Assembly: GCA_021199655.1 (NCBI GenBank)
Contig: JAJQHQ010000082.1
Location: 30,893 to 94,892 of the forward strand
Reading direction: 5' to 3'
Source: Lachnospiraceae bacterium
Lineage (GTDB): Bacteria; Bacillota; Clostridia; Lachnospirales; Lachnospiraceae
DNA: 64,000 nucleotides
In this document: positions 17,227 through 26,232 of the stretch, in pieces
Position numbering within the stretch: the first letter of the stretch is position 1
How the letters are laid out: each line of letters starts with the position of its first letter
The notes under the pieces: generated by a model
Told to the model about the DNA's origin: nothing
Database searches by the model: none
What the model saw: only the letters and a program-made list of their open reading frames with translations
Made by a program: the position numbers and the translations under genes

Positions 17227-17814
17227 CTATAAAGTTCCTTTAGTAGAAAGAACGCCGGTAATTCGCTCATCAAAGCTGACAGCTTCATCGAGCGCCTTTG
17301 CGAACGCTTTGAACATGCCTTCCGCCATATGATGGCTGTTGCCGCCGCGCAGCATACAAAAATGCAGATTCATGGCGGCAGAATAGGATACTGCATAGAA
17401 AAACTCCCGGATCATCTCTGTATCCAGCTCCCCGATCCGTTCCGTCGGGAATACCGCGTCCGAACAGAAATACGGGCGGCCGCTCAAATCCAGCGCACAA
17501 AGCACCAGTACCTCATCCATCGGGAGCACACGGTCGCCATAACGCCGGATGCCCTTTTTATCACCCGCAGCCTGCCGTATGGCTTCTCCGAGCACAATTC
17601 CGGTATCCTCTACTGTATGGTGACAGTCAACCTCCAGATCTCCGTCGACCTCTACAGTAAGGTCGAACAGGCCATGCCGGGCAAATCCGTCCAGCATATG
17701 GTCAAAAAAACCGATACCCGTATGTATCTGCGATTTTCCCGTTCCGTCCAGATCAAGTTCGATACGAATCTTTGTTTCTTTCGTGTCCCGTATGACTTCG
17801 GCCCTTCTGTCCAT
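17227..17814 (-). CDS. hisB: Imidazoleglycerol-phosphate dehydratase
   Basis: HisB catalyses step six of histidine synthesis. The 195-residue monofunctional form has the family's metal-binding histidine motifs, DCHHTVEDTGIVLG and GGNSHHMAEGMFKA, plus FFDHMLDGFARHG. The start MDRRAEVIRD is chosen because AGGAGG lies a few bases upstream; the longer frame lacks a site. It is in the same run as hisD and hisIE. Confidence 0.96.
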   Translation of the reverse strand: MDRRAEVIRDTKETKIRIELDLDGTGKSQIHTGIGFFDHMLDGFARHGLFDLTVEVDGDLEVDCHHTVEDTGIVLGEAIRQAAGDKKGIRRYGDRVLPMDEVLVLCALDLSGRPYFCSDAVFPTERIGELDTEMIREFFYAVSYSAAMNLHFCMLRGGNSHHMAEGMFKAFAKALDEAVSFDERITGVLSTKGTL

Positions 17815-17899
17815 GCTTCCTCCTTTTTTTTGCAAAACGGCTGTTCTGCTGCGTAACACAGCAGACAGAGGGCTTATCACCCTGCCCAATTCACAATAT

Positions 17900-19189
17900 T
17901 TATTCGAACCGTACCCGGATGGAATTTGCGTGCGCGGTCAGCTTTTCCGCGTTTGCAAATGTAATGATGTCATCCTTCACCGGTTCAAGCGCTTCTCGTG
18001 AATAATAAATAATACTGGACTTTTTGATAAAGTCGTCCACGGAGAGCGGCGAGAAAAATTTGGCTGTTCCGTTGGTCGGGAGAATGTGATCCGGACCCGC
18101 GTAATAATCTCCCAGAGGTTCACTTGAATTTTCTCCGATAAAGATTGCTCCCGCGTTTTTGATCTTCATCATGACCTCAAAGGGGTTGGCCGTCACAATT
18201 TCCAGATGCTCGGAAGCAATCTGGTTTGCCGTATCAATGGCGTCCGACATGGAATCCGCCAGCAGGATATATCCATACTGATCCAGAGACTTTTGAATGA
18301 TTTCCGCCCTCGAAAGGACTTTCAGATATTCCTCAATCTCAGCGGATACCTGTTCTGCCAGTGTCGTACAGGTCGTGATCAGAATAGCGGAAGCCATCGG
18401 ATCATGCTCCGCCTGGGAAAGCAGATCCGCCGCCACATAATGCGCATTGGCTGTCTCATCCGCCAGGACAAGAATTTCGCTCGGCCCGGCGATCGAGTCA
18501 ATCCCCACACTGCCGAACACTGCTTTTTTCGCCAGAGCGACATAGATGTTTCCTGGACCGACGATTTTGTCCACCTTCGGAATACTTTCCGTGCCATAGG
18601 CCAGCGCGGCGATCGCCTGTGCGCCGCCGATCTTATAGATTTCGTCCGCTCCGGCTTCCTTCGCCGCTACAAGCGTCGAGGCCGGTACCTTCCCGTCTTT
18701 TCCGGGAGGGGTAGCCATGATAATGCGGCCTACGCCCGCCACCTTTGCCGGGACAATGTTCATCAGTACGGAGGAAGAAAGGGGCGCACTGCCGCCGGGC
18801 ACATACACACCGACGGTTCCGATCGGCGTAACTTTCTGGCCCAGCATCGTACCATTTTCCGTGCTGTCGAACCAGCTGTACTGTCGCTGTTTTTCATGAT
18901 AGCTCCGGATATTCGCCTCGGATTTCCGTATTACGGCAAGGAGGCTTTCATCGATCAGAGAATAGGCTTCCTCAATCTCTTCGCCTGTCACGCGTACATT
19001 CGAAGCGTCCACGTCCACACCGTCAAACTGCTTCGTATAGCCGAAAGCAGCGGCATCACCATTCTCCTTTACATTCTTTAAAATGTCAGCTACCCGCTCC
19101 TCATAGCCCTGATAGCTGTCCGGGCTTCGTTTCAGCAGCTGTGTGAGGATATCTTTTCTTGTCTCCTCTGTCAATCTGACTGTTCTCAC
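17900..19189 (-). CDS. hisD: Histidinol dehydrogenase
   Basis: HisD oxidises histidinol to histidine in two NAD-dependent steps using zinc. The protein carries PVGTVGVYVPGG-type sequence, the signature region beginning DSIAGPSEILVLAD, and the C-terminal GPDHILPTNGTAKF. A GTG start (VRTVRLTEET) is proposed because GGAAGG lies seven bases upstream, giving about 429 residues, the family norm. A TTG 33 bases earlier would overlap hisG by four bases and cannot be excluded. Confidence 0.95.
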   Translation of the reverse strand: MRTVRLTEETRKDILTQLLKRSPDSYQGYEERVADILKNVKENGDAAAFGYTKQFDGVDVDASNVRVTGEEIEEAYSLIDESLLAVIRKSEANIRSYHEKQRQYSWFDSTENGTMLGQKVTPIGTVGVYVPGGSAPLSSSVLMNIVPAKVAGVGRIIMATPPGKDGKVPASTLVAAKEAGADEIYKIGGAQAIAALAYGTESIPKVDKIVGPGNIYVALAKKAVFGSVGIDSIAGPSEILVLADETANAHYVAADLLSQAEHDPMASAILITTCTTLAEQVSAEIEEYLKVLSRAEIIQKSLDQYGYILLADSMSDAIDTANQIASEHLEIVTANPFEVMMKIKNAGAIFIGENSSEPLGDYYAGPDHILPTNGTAKFFSPLSVDDFIKKSSIIYYSREALEPVKDDIITFANAEKLTAHANSIRVRFE

Positions 19190-19218
19190 TTGTTTTCCTT
19201 CCCTTCTATTCCAATCTC

Positions 19219-19869
19219 TCAACTATCCACGCATGTGCCAAGATCTCTTAAAAGCTTCATGATCCGCTCATTTTCCATCCGCATGCTGACTGGATTCACT
19301 GTCACGCGTGCAGAAAGCGGGCATACTTCTTCAAGAACCACCAGACCGTTTTCGCGCAGCGTAGACCCGGTCTCCACAATATCCACGATGACCTCCGAGA
19401 GGCCGACGATCGGCGCCAGCTCGATGGAACCGTTCAGCTTAATGATCTCGACCGTCTGATTCTTCTGGTTGTAAAAATATTCCTTGGCAATGTTGGGATA
19501 TTTTGTCGCCACACGAATGCGTTCCTGTCCGTTCAGAAGTGCTCCTGCGGATTCCGGTCCGCAGACACACATGCGGCATTTCCCGATGCCCAGATCCAGG
19601 ACCTCATAAATCTTACGCTGTTCCTCTATGATAATGTCTTTTCCCACCACGCCGATATCGGCTGCGCCGTATTCCACATAGGTCGGCACATCGGGGCCTT
19701 TGGCCAGGAAAAACCGGAGCTTCTGCTCCTCATTTACAAAAATCAGCTTGCGCGTGTCCGGATCGCTGATCTCCCGGCAGGAGATCCCGATTTTCTCAAA
19801 CAGACCAAGTGTCTGTTTTGCCAGGCGTCCCTTGCACAGCGCAATGGTCAGATATCTTTCTGCACCCAT
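19219..19869 (-). CDS. hisG: ATP phosphoribosyltransferase, short catalytic subunit
   Basis: HisG catalyses the first, committed step of histidine synthesis. At about 216 residues it is the short form, which needs the HisZ regulatory subunit encoded just upstream. Motifs include ALCKGRLAKQTL at the N-terminus and the PRPP-binding region EIVDIVETGSTLRENGL. The start MGAERYLT follows AAAGGAG by eight bases. Histidine feedback would act through HisZ. Confidence 0.95.
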   Translation of the reverse strand: MGAERYLTIALCKGRLAKQTLGLFEKIGISCREISDPDTRKLIFVNEEQKLRFFLAKGPDVPTYVEYGAADIGVVGKDIIIEEQRKIYEVLDLGIGKCRMCVCGPESAGALLNGQERIRVATKYPNIAKEYFYNQKNQTVEIIKLNGSIELAPIVGLSEVIVDIVETGSTLRENGLVVLEEVCPLSARVTVNPVSMRMENERIMKLLRDLGTCVDS

Positions 19870-19920
19870 CTGTTTTTCTCCTTTAATCACGAATCATAAG
19901 CATTTCGCATGCTATCTATT

Positions 19921-19968
19921 TTCATACAACCCTCGCAGCAGGTGCGGGATACTGTCCTGAATCATAAC
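19921..19968 (-). repeat. 48-bp dispersed element (family C), hisZ-hisG gap
   Basis: Read on the minus strand, it aligns end to end with the element at 62939-62986. Shared blocks are ATTCAGGACAGTA, CGCACCTGCTGCGA and GTATGAA, with differences mainly in the arms. The CGCACCTGCTGCG core can form a short hairpin. Confidence 0.75.
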
Positions 19969-19982
19969 ATTCTTTCTTCTTT

Positions 19983-21164
19983 CTACAACAGCTCGATGAT
20001 ATCCGCACAGTCCAGTGCCCCGGCGTAATTCCGGCAGTCATCCGCAGTCCGGTCTTCCGTCACGCGGACCAGCTCTGCATCTGTACCGGACTTTCGCAGT
20101 CCGGCTGCCTTTCGTATCGCTTCTGCCTGATGCGCCTCATCGTAAATGATCACGCAGCGGTCATCAGAAATATCCGGAAGAAGCTTCTGTCCGGAAAGCG
20201 CCAGCATCAGCTGATCGATCTCCGCGACAAAACCGACTGCCGGCGCGTCCTTGCCGAAATGCGCCAGCAGGCCGTCATAGCGGCCGCCCTTCAGGATTGC
20301 GGCCCCTGTACCAAACGTATAGCCGCGGAATAAAATACCGGTATAATACATATAACGGCTACGGAGACCGAGATCAAACGATACATAGTCCTGCACCCCA
20401 TAAAGCTTCAGGATCTCCCAGATTTCTCTCAGTCTTGCAATGGAGACAAGAGCCTCCGGATTGTCCGTCAGCGCTTCCGCCTTATCCAGAACCTCTGCAG
20501 AGCCGAACAGACCCGGAATCGCAATAAAACTTTTCCGCAGAGAATCGCTCATCTCGAGTCTGGAGAGCAGCTTTTCCGCTCCAAATGTATTTTTATTGGA
20601 AATCAGTTCCCGCAGTTCTGAGACATCCGGTGCGTCAAGTCCGGCCTCTTTCACCAGAGCGTCAAAATAACCGCAGTGGCCGAGACTGATCTGAAACTCT
20701 TTCAGGCCGGAGGCAAGAAGCAGCTGAACCGCCAGCGCGATCACCTCCGCATCCGCGTCTGCGCTGTCGTCGCCGATCAGTTCCCCGCCGATTTGCGTGG
20801 TCTCCTTTAACCGACCCTGATAGCTGGAATTATTGGTGAACGCGTTGCCCAGATAAGTCAGGCGCAGCGCCATATTGTCATTCAGAAAATATTTGGAAGC
20901 GGCGCGCGCTACCGGCGGCGTGAAATCCGGCCGAAGCACCAGGGTGTTGCCGTCATGGTCAAAAAATTTATACAGCTCTCTTGACGGTGTTGTCCCGACC
21001 TCACGGCTGAATACATCAAAAAATTCAAAAGTCGGAGTCTCAATATCTCTGTATCCGTAGGATTTGATCACGGTGTGGAGCCGCTTTTGCAGCTCAAGCT
21101 TCTGCTCACACTCTTTATTATAGATATCCCGGACGCCTTCCGGGGTATGCAAAATCTTCTGCAT
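19983..21164 (-). CDS. hisZ: ATP phosphoribosyltransferase regulatory subunit
   Basis: HisZ is a histidyl-tRNA synthetase paralogue that activates short-form HisG and confers histidine feedback. The protein begins MQKILHTPEGVRDIY and has class II synthetase-type motifs (FFDHDGNTLVLRPDFTPPVAR and the HisRS-like YYTGILFRGYTFG). At about 393 residues it is longer than many HisZ proteins but lacks a recognisable anticodon-binding domain. Its linkage to hisG decides HisZ over HisRS. The start is preceded by GGGAAGG. Only about 100 bases separate it from recU, leaving no room for a T-box leader. Confidence 0.92.
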   Translation of the reverse strand: MQKILHTPEGVRDIYNKECEQKLELQKRLHTVIKSYGYRDIETPTFEFFDVFSREVGTTPSRELYKFFDHDGNTLVLRPDFTPPVARAASKYFLNDNMALRLTYLGNAFTNNSSYQGRLKETTQIGGELIGDDSADADAEVIALAVQLLLASGLKEFQISLGHCGYFDALVKEAGLDAPDVSELRELISNKNTFGAEKLLSRLEMSDSLRKSFIAIPGLFGSAEVLDKAEALTDNPEALVSIARLREIWEILKLYGVQDYVSFDLGLRSRYMYYTGILFRGYTFGTGAAILKGGRYDGLLAHFGKDAPAVGFVAEIDQLMLALSGQKLLPDISDDRCVIIYDEAHQAEAIRKAAGLRKSGTDAELVRVTEDRTADDCRNYAGALDCADIIELL

Positions 21165-21248
21165 GATGTTCTGCCTTCCCATTTTTATGATTGATGATGC
21201 CCGTATCATCTTAATACAAACAGTGGCGGTTGTCCAGTCTGATTATTT

Positions 21249-21275
21249 GTAACTGTTCAGTACCTTCACAGTTAC
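21249..21275. repeat. 27-bp palindromic repeat (family A), copy 1
   Basis: Arms GTAACTGT and ACAGTTAC enclose TCAGTACCTTC. The right arm supplies the recU stop codon (TAA on the minus strand), so the element overlaps the gene end. Confidence 0.9.
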
Positions 21276-21814
21276 ATTAATTTTTCTCTTTCATCCAGAT
21301 CCAGCTGCAGCGCGTCAAGATACGGCACCAGAAGTCCGCCCCGCGGTTTCAGATAGTAGTTCTGATCCAGTTCCATATAGCGAAAACTCTTCCGCCCGCC
21401 CTGCTGGGCGCGGTTCCAGAATTTCATCATATCGCAGTAAGGAAGATAGAACAGTTCATTACGTGTGCTGAAAAACAGGATCAGGAAAGAGATGCCGCCC
21501 TGCTTTTCAAAATCCGTCATAAATTTCACCTGATGCGGGTGAATATTCTGCAGCGCGAAGGTATCGACCGAGCATTCTTTCGCGTCAAAGCAGACAGGGA
21601 TGCCCTGCACCGCCCCGATATAGTCCACGGTACTCTTCTGTTCAAAATAGGCCAGTGTGATATGACGCTCATCTTTATCAATTTTCAGTGGCGTGATCGG
21701 CGTGGGGATTTTCTGGATCAAAGCAAGGTTTTTTTCCAGATAAATCTCATTCGTCCGGTTGATCAGTTCTTCAAGCGTCGAGCCGCGCAGGCCGCGCGTA
21801 TTCCAGGTAGCCAT
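21272..21814 (-). CDS. recU: Holliday junction resolvase RecU
   Basis: RecU cleaves four-way junctions in Firmicutes recombination and chromosome segregation. The 180-residue protein begins with TRGLRGSTLEELINRTN and has KIPTPITPLKI and the nuclease core VDYIGAVQGIPVCFDAKEC, matching the family's D/E-x-K active site. Size is typical. The reading frame ends inside a family A repeat. The partner gene usually beside recU (pbp1A) is absent. Confidence 0.92.
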   Translation of the reverse strand: MATWNTRGLRGSTLEELINRTNEIYLEKNLALIQKIPTPITPLKIDKDERHITLAYFEQKSTVDYIGAVQGIPVCFDAKECSVDTFALQNIHPHQVKFMTDFEKQGGISFLILFFSTRNELFYLPYCDMMKFWNRAQQGGRKSFRYMELDQNYYLKPRGGLLVPYLDALQLDLDEREKLM

Positions 21815-21857
21815 AATTTATCTCCTGCTGCGTTTTATTTTTGCCGGACCGGTCAGA

Positions 21858-22928
21858 TCACTCCCGCTGCCGCATTATTATATCAAATATTTCCGGCACC
21901 GGCGCAAAAAAGGTTTTTCCGGAAAGACAGGAAAGTGGACCTTCTATGTCCGGTAATTTCAGGCGGTAAGCATGGAGCAGCTGTGAACGTACGCCGTATG
22001 AGCGCTGCGCTGTCCTGTTTTTCACTGCATCGCCGTATTTGGGGTCGCCGAGTATCGGATGTCCGATTGACGCGAGATGGGCGCGGATCTGGTGACTTCG
22101 TCCCGTTATGAGATGAACTTCCAGAAGAGAATAGTTCCTGTTAGAGGATACTACTTCATAGCCTGTCTCAATCGTCCTGGCTCCATCCGTCGGTTCGGAA
22201 AATACAGTCACGGTGTTAGTCCGCTCGTCTTTTTTCAGATATCCGCGAAGACAGCCGCTGCCCTGCATCGTGCCGCATACGATACAGCGGTAATATTTTT
22301 CAGCTGTGCGTGACGCCAGCAGCCGGTTCATGGTCTGCAGACCGGCCAGGCTGATCCCCGCCACCACAAGGCCGCTGGTGTTGCGGTCCAGACGGTTGCA
22401 TACTGCCGGATGCACCAGCTGCAGTTCTTCCGCTGTCATGGCACCGGACTGCAGCAGATAGGCGTCCAGATATTCTACGAGAGATACATCCGAAGCCGTC
22501 GATTTCTGAGAGAGCATTCCGGCAGGCTTATTAATCAGGAGAATATGTGCATCCTGATAAAGAACTTTCGGAGGCTGTATGCCTTTTTCCAGTGTCGGCA
22601 TTTCCCTTCCGGATTCGTCCTGAATCAGCGGAACCTGACTGTTCATCACACTCTGATGCAAAGACACTGCTTCAGCCGAAGACCTTAAAGCTTTCTTTTC
22701 AAGAGAAATCCCTCCGAATTTCTCCCATGTCTCATCAGAAAGAAAAAGCTTCACCTCATCTCCCGGTTTCAGCAGTTCTTTTCCTTCAGCCTTTTTCCCG
22801 TTCAGCGTAATGTTTTTTTTGCGAAGCATTTTATAGAAAAAGCTTTTAGGAGCATCTTTCATATAGCGGGCAAGCAGCTTATCCAGACGCTGACCGGCTT
22901 CCCCTTCGCTTATACTGATCTGTTTCAT
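21858..22928 (-). CDS. RluA-family RNA pseudouridine synthase
   Basis: The 356-residue enzyme isomerises uridine to pseudouridine in structured RNA, probably 23S rRNA. An N-terminal S4-like domain (about 1-75, with AGQRLDKLLARYMKDAP) precedes the catalytic domain. The catalytic aspartate lies in NRLDRNTSGLVV, and the ITGRSHQIRAHLASIGHPI segment is also present. The motifs place it in the RluC/RluD-like group, but the modified position cannot be told. It lies upstream of recU in the same direction. Confidence 0.92.
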   Translation of the reverse strand: MKQISISEGEAGQRLDKLLARYMKDAPKSFFYKMLRKKNITLNGKKAEGKELLKPGDEVKLFLSDETWEKFGGISLEKKALRSSAEAVSLHQSVMNSQVPLIQDESGREMPTLEKGIQPPKVLYQDAHILLINKPAGMLSQKSTASDVSLVEYLDAYLLQSGAMTAEELQLVHPAVCNRLDRNTSGLVVAGISLAGLQTMNRLLASRTAEKYYRCIVCGTMQGSGCLRGYLKKDERTNTVTVFSEPTDGARTIETGYEVVSSNRNYSLLEVHLITGRSHQIRAHLASIGHPILGDPKYGDAVKNRTAQRSYGVRSQLLHAYRLKLPDIEGPLSCLSGKTFFAPVPEIFDIIMRQRE

Positions 22929-23052
22929 GATTTTATGCGTGTTCCCCGTTATGCAAACCGGTACGGAACAACTCCCTTTCAGATTCCGTTTCTCCGAAAT
23001 ATCATGTATTTTTTATCTATGCCAGCCGGACTATCCGGTCAGTCTGTGCGCC

Positions 23053-23661
23053 TCACAGAGAAAGTGTCAGCAGGATCTGGCAGATCACTTCTTCGCGTGA
23101 CAGACCGGGATAACGTTCATCCGGTGTAAAGCGAAGGCCTTCCCGGTATTTTTCCGGAGACTGAGCAAGCGTTGTGACACGCTGCAGATAGGGCTTTAAT
23201 TCTTTCATTACCTTGACGTCCGTATCGGTAAAACCGTTCGAGGAGAGATTCTGATGAATATGTTTTTCCAGATAAGCCGGATCGGTCTTTGCATCTGAAG
23301 TAAAACATACGATCTGATCCCCGCAGATCACAGCTGCTTCCACAAGGCTCGTATGCTCATACGCCGTGATGATCAGCTCATATCCGGTCGTCAGTCCCTT
23401 CGCCGCATCGCGGATTGCCTCATAGCGATCCTGCGGCATGGGGTTCTGCATCAGCATCATAATGAGGCCAACCATCGACCTGCAGGCAGGCAGACAGCCG
23501 AGGATTGCGATCACGGTAAACAGATTCAGCCGCGATTTGACAGTGACATAGCCAATGACATAAATGCCGATCGGCAGTGCGAACATCAGCAGCGTCATCA
23601 GAAATCTTCTCTTCTTTTCATAACGGATATAGCCGTAATTTCCTTTCTTCACTTTTTTCAT
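23053..23661 (-). CDS. Uncharacterised membrane protein
   Basis: This 202-residue protein is not recognised. It has a basic N-terminus (KKVKKGNYGYIRYEKKRR), two closely spaced hydrophobic segments (about 20-42 and 48-72) and a soluble C-terminal domain of about 125 residues that contains YELIITAYEHTSLVEAAVICGD. The likely topology is a membrane hairpin with the soluble domain inside the cell. It starts six bases after the ygiQ-like gene, so it is probably co-transcribed with it. The tail ends in a run of hydrophobic residues, ICQILLTLSL. Confidence 0.65.
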   Translation of the reverse strand: MKKVKKGNYGYIRYEKKRRFLMTLLMFALPIGIYVIGYVTVKSRLNLFTVIAILGCLPACRSMVGLIMMLMQNPMPQDRYEAIRDAAKGLTTGYELIITAYEHTSLVEAAVICGDQIVCFTSDAKTDPAYLEKHIHQNLSSNGFTDTDVKVMKELKPYLQRVTTLAQSPEKYREGLRFTPDERYPGLSREEVICQILLTLSL

Positions 23662-23667
23662 GAAGTG

Positions 23668-25542
23668 TCATCTCCTCTTATTTTTATTGGACGTACGGTT
23701 CGTGTTAATGTGTGTCTTTTCTTCCGGCGCATCCTTTCTGGATGATGCCATACGCCGCGGACGAACCAGACATTCCGGGCCAAACCCGACCAGATCTGTC
23801 CGTCCTGCAAGATGCAAAGCTTCGATCACCAGATCGTAATTATCCGGTTTCCGATACTGGATCAGCGCGCGCTGGAGCTTTTTGCGGTGCGGATTTTTCT
23901 CCACGTAGACCGGCTGCATCGTGCGCGGGTCAAGACCGGTGTAGTACATACAGGTCGAGATCGTGGACGGCGTCGGATAAAAATCCTGCACCTGCTCCGG
24001 CATAAAATGAATATCGCGCAGATAACAGGCCAGCTCGACCGCTTCATTCATCGAACAGCCGGGGTGTGAGGACATCAGGTAGGGAACCAGATATTGCTCC
24101 ATATGGCACGAACGGTTCATCTTCTGATATTCCTCTGTGAATTTCTGATAAACACTGTGCTTTGGCTTCCCCATCATCTCAAGCACCCTGTCGGAGACAT
24201 GCTCCGGAGCTACTTTCAGCTGGCCGCTGATATGATATTTCACAAGTTCCCGGAAAAACGCATCCGAGGAATCCTCCATCAGATAATCAAAACGGATACC
24301 GGAGCGGATAAAGACCTTTTTCACTTTGGGAAGCTTCCGCAGGCGGCGAAGCAGTGCGACATAGTCGCTGTGATCCGCGTCCAGATTTTTACAGGGCGTC
24401 GGGAAGAGGCACTGCCTGTTTTTACAGACTCCCGTCTGCAGCTGCTTTTTGCAGGAGGGATGCCGGAAATTTGCGGTTGGTCCGCCCACATCGTGGATAT
24501 AACCCTTAAATTCAGGATCCTCCGTCATCGTGACCGCTTCTTTGACGATGGAATCGTGGCTCCGCACCTGCACGATCCGCCCCTGATGAAAGGTCAGAGC
24601 GCAGAAAGAACAGCCGCCAAAGCATCCGCGGTTGCTGACAAGGCTGAATTTCACTTCACTTAAAGCAGGTATCCCGCCCGCCTTATCATAAGAGGGGTGC
24701 CATGTGCGGCAATAAGGAAGATCATAGACGTCGTCCATCTCCTGCGTAGAGAGAGGTTTGGAAGGCGTATTCTGCACGACATAAATACCGTCTGTATAGG
24801 GCTCGACAAGTCGTCTGGCAGAAAACGGATCCGTATTGCGGTACTGCATGGCAAAGCTTTCCGCATACCGGCGTTTGTTCTTTCGCATTTCCTCATAAGC
24901 CGGAAGAAGCTCATAATCATAGACATCCTCCAGATGCTTTGTCTTATAGCAGGTGCCGTCGATAAAGGTAATATCATGAATCGAAAGCCCGGAATCCAGT
25001 GCTTCCGCTATTTCCACGATTGAGCGCTCTCCCATCCCATAGGAAATCAGATCCGCGCCCGAATCCATGAGAATGGAGCGTTTCAGGGAATCCGACCAGT
25101 AATCATAATGGGCAAGCCGCCGCAGGCTGGCTTCAATTCCACCCGCAATGACCGGCACATCCCGGTATGCCTGCCGGATCAGATTACAGTACACCACCAC
25201 CGCGTGATCCGGGCGCTTCCCCATCACTCCTCCCGGCGTATACGCATCGGTGGAGCGTCTCTTTTTTGATACCGTATAATGATTCACCATGGAATCCATG
25301 TTTCCGGCAGAGACCAGAAAGCCAAGCCTCGGCCTGCCAAGAAGCATGATGCTTTCCTTTTTCCGCCAGTCAGGCTGTGCGAGGATTCCGACCGTAAATC
25401 CGTGTGCCTGCAGCACGCGGCTGATAATGGCATGGCCGAACGACGGATGATCCACATAAGCATCTCCGCAGACGTAGACAAAATCCAGCTGTTCTATATT
25501 TTGTGCCCGCATTTCTTCGGGTGTTGTCGGAAGAAACTCCAT
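23668..25542 (-). CDS. YgiQ-family radical SAM protein
   Basis: The 624-residue YgiQ (UPF0313) protein has an N-terminal cobalamin-binding-like Rossmann region (YVCGDAYVDHPSFGHAII), a radical SAM cluster motif RGCFGGCSFCAL, and the conserved C-terminal section around FYPTPSTISTCMYYTG. The C-terminal tail is rich in Arg and Lys. The family is widespread but its substrate is unknown. The gene begins where the HAD gene ends, with no gap. Confidence 0.9.
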   Translation of the reverse strand: MEFLPTTPEEMRAQNIEQLDFVYVCGDAYVDHPSFGHAIISRVLQAHGFTVGILAQPDWRKKESIMLLGRPRLGFLVSAGNMDSMVNHYTVSKKRRSTDAYTPGGVMGKRPDHAVVVYCNLIRQAYRDVPVIAGGIEASLRRLAHYDYWSDSLKRSILMDSGADLISYGMGERSIVEIAEALDSGLSIHDITFIDGTCYKTKHLEDVYDYELLPAYEEMRKNKRRYAESFAMQYRNTDPFSARRLVEPYTDGIYVVQNTPSKPLSTQEMDDVYDLPYCRTWHPSYDKAGGIPALSEVKFSLVSNRGCFGGCSFCALTFHQGRIVQVRSHDSIVKEAVTMTEDPEFKGYIHDVGGPTANFRHPSCKKQLQTGVCKNRQCLFPTPCKNLDADHSDYVALLRRLRKLPKVKKVFIRSGIRFDYLMEDSSDAFFRELVKYHISGQLKVAPEHVSDRVLEMMGKPKHSVYQKFTEEYQKMNRSCHMEQYLVPYLMSSHPGCSMNEAVELACYLRDIHFMPEQVQDFYPTPSTISTCMYYTGLDPRTMQPVYVEKNPHRKKLQRALIQYRKPDNYDLVIEALHLAGRTDLVGFGPECLVRPRRMASSRKDAPEEKTHINTNRTSNKNKRR

Positions 25543-26232
25543 TTATGCTTCTCTCCTTTTGCCGTGATGCAGCACCTCATAGCTGCCGTTCAGCACTTCA
25601 TCATAGCTGCGTATGTAGTAATCCGCAAGCTCTCTGGTCAGAGCCCTTCGTGCGGCGGAAAAATCATCTTCCATTGCGCAGACACGCATTCCGGCATTTT
25701 TCCCTGCCTGAACTCCCATCGGAATGTCCTCAAATACCAGACAGTTCGTCGGCTCTACACCGAGCAGATCAGCCGCATACAGATAAATATCCGGCGCAGG
25801 CTTTCCTTTTGCCACCTCACAGGATGTCGCGATCCGGTCAAAACAGTCCTCCACATGATGGTGTGCCAGAGACGCGCGGATCAGCTCCTGACTGTTGCTG
25901 CTCGCAATAGCTGTCGGAACTCCCTGTTCCTTCAGGTATCTTAGAAAACGGGCGGCTCCCGGCTTCAGTTCCACCTCATACGCGTATTTCTGATACGCCA
26001 TCCGGTTCCATTCCTGCTTGATCTCCTCCACTTCACAGGGAAGTGAAAAACGTTCTTTAAAATACTGCGCGGTCTCCGTAAAGCTCATGCCTTCAATTGC
26101 CACGGAAAGATCCGCAGGTATCGTCTGCCCATAGCGGGACAGGTATTCTATATCAATATCCGACCAGAGCGACATGGAATCCATGAGGGTTCCATCCAGA
26201 TCAAATATCACTGCTTTTGTATTTTTCAGCAT
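25543..26232 (-). CDS. HAD-family phosphatase / phosphomutase-like hydrolase
   Basis: The 229-residue HAD hydrolase has motif I DLDGTLMDS (nucleophile Asp), motif II ASSN, a Lys at the start of KGKPAPDIYLYAA and motif III FEDIPMGVQAG. The cap domain is helical, as in beta-phosphoglucomutase and related enzymes. The substrate cannot be told from sequence. Its ends abut both neighbours with no intergenic bases, implying tight co-transcription. Confidence 0.88.
   Translation of the reverse strand: MLKNTKAVIFDLDGTLMDSMSLWSDIDIEYLSRYGQTIPADLSVAIEGMSFTETAQYFKERFSLPCEVEEIKQEWNRMAYQKYAYEVELKPGAARFLRYLKEQGVPTAIASSNSQELIRASLAHHHVEDCFDRIATSCEVAKGKPAPDIYLYAADLLGVEPTNCLVFEDIPMGVQAGKNAGMRVCAMEDDFSAARRALTRELADYYIRSYDEVLNGSYEVLHHGKRREA

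Noticed and set aside
21165..21271. T-box or attenuator for the his operon
   Set aside because: The hisZ-recU gap is about 107 bp, with no T-box sequence and a family A repeat occupying part of it.
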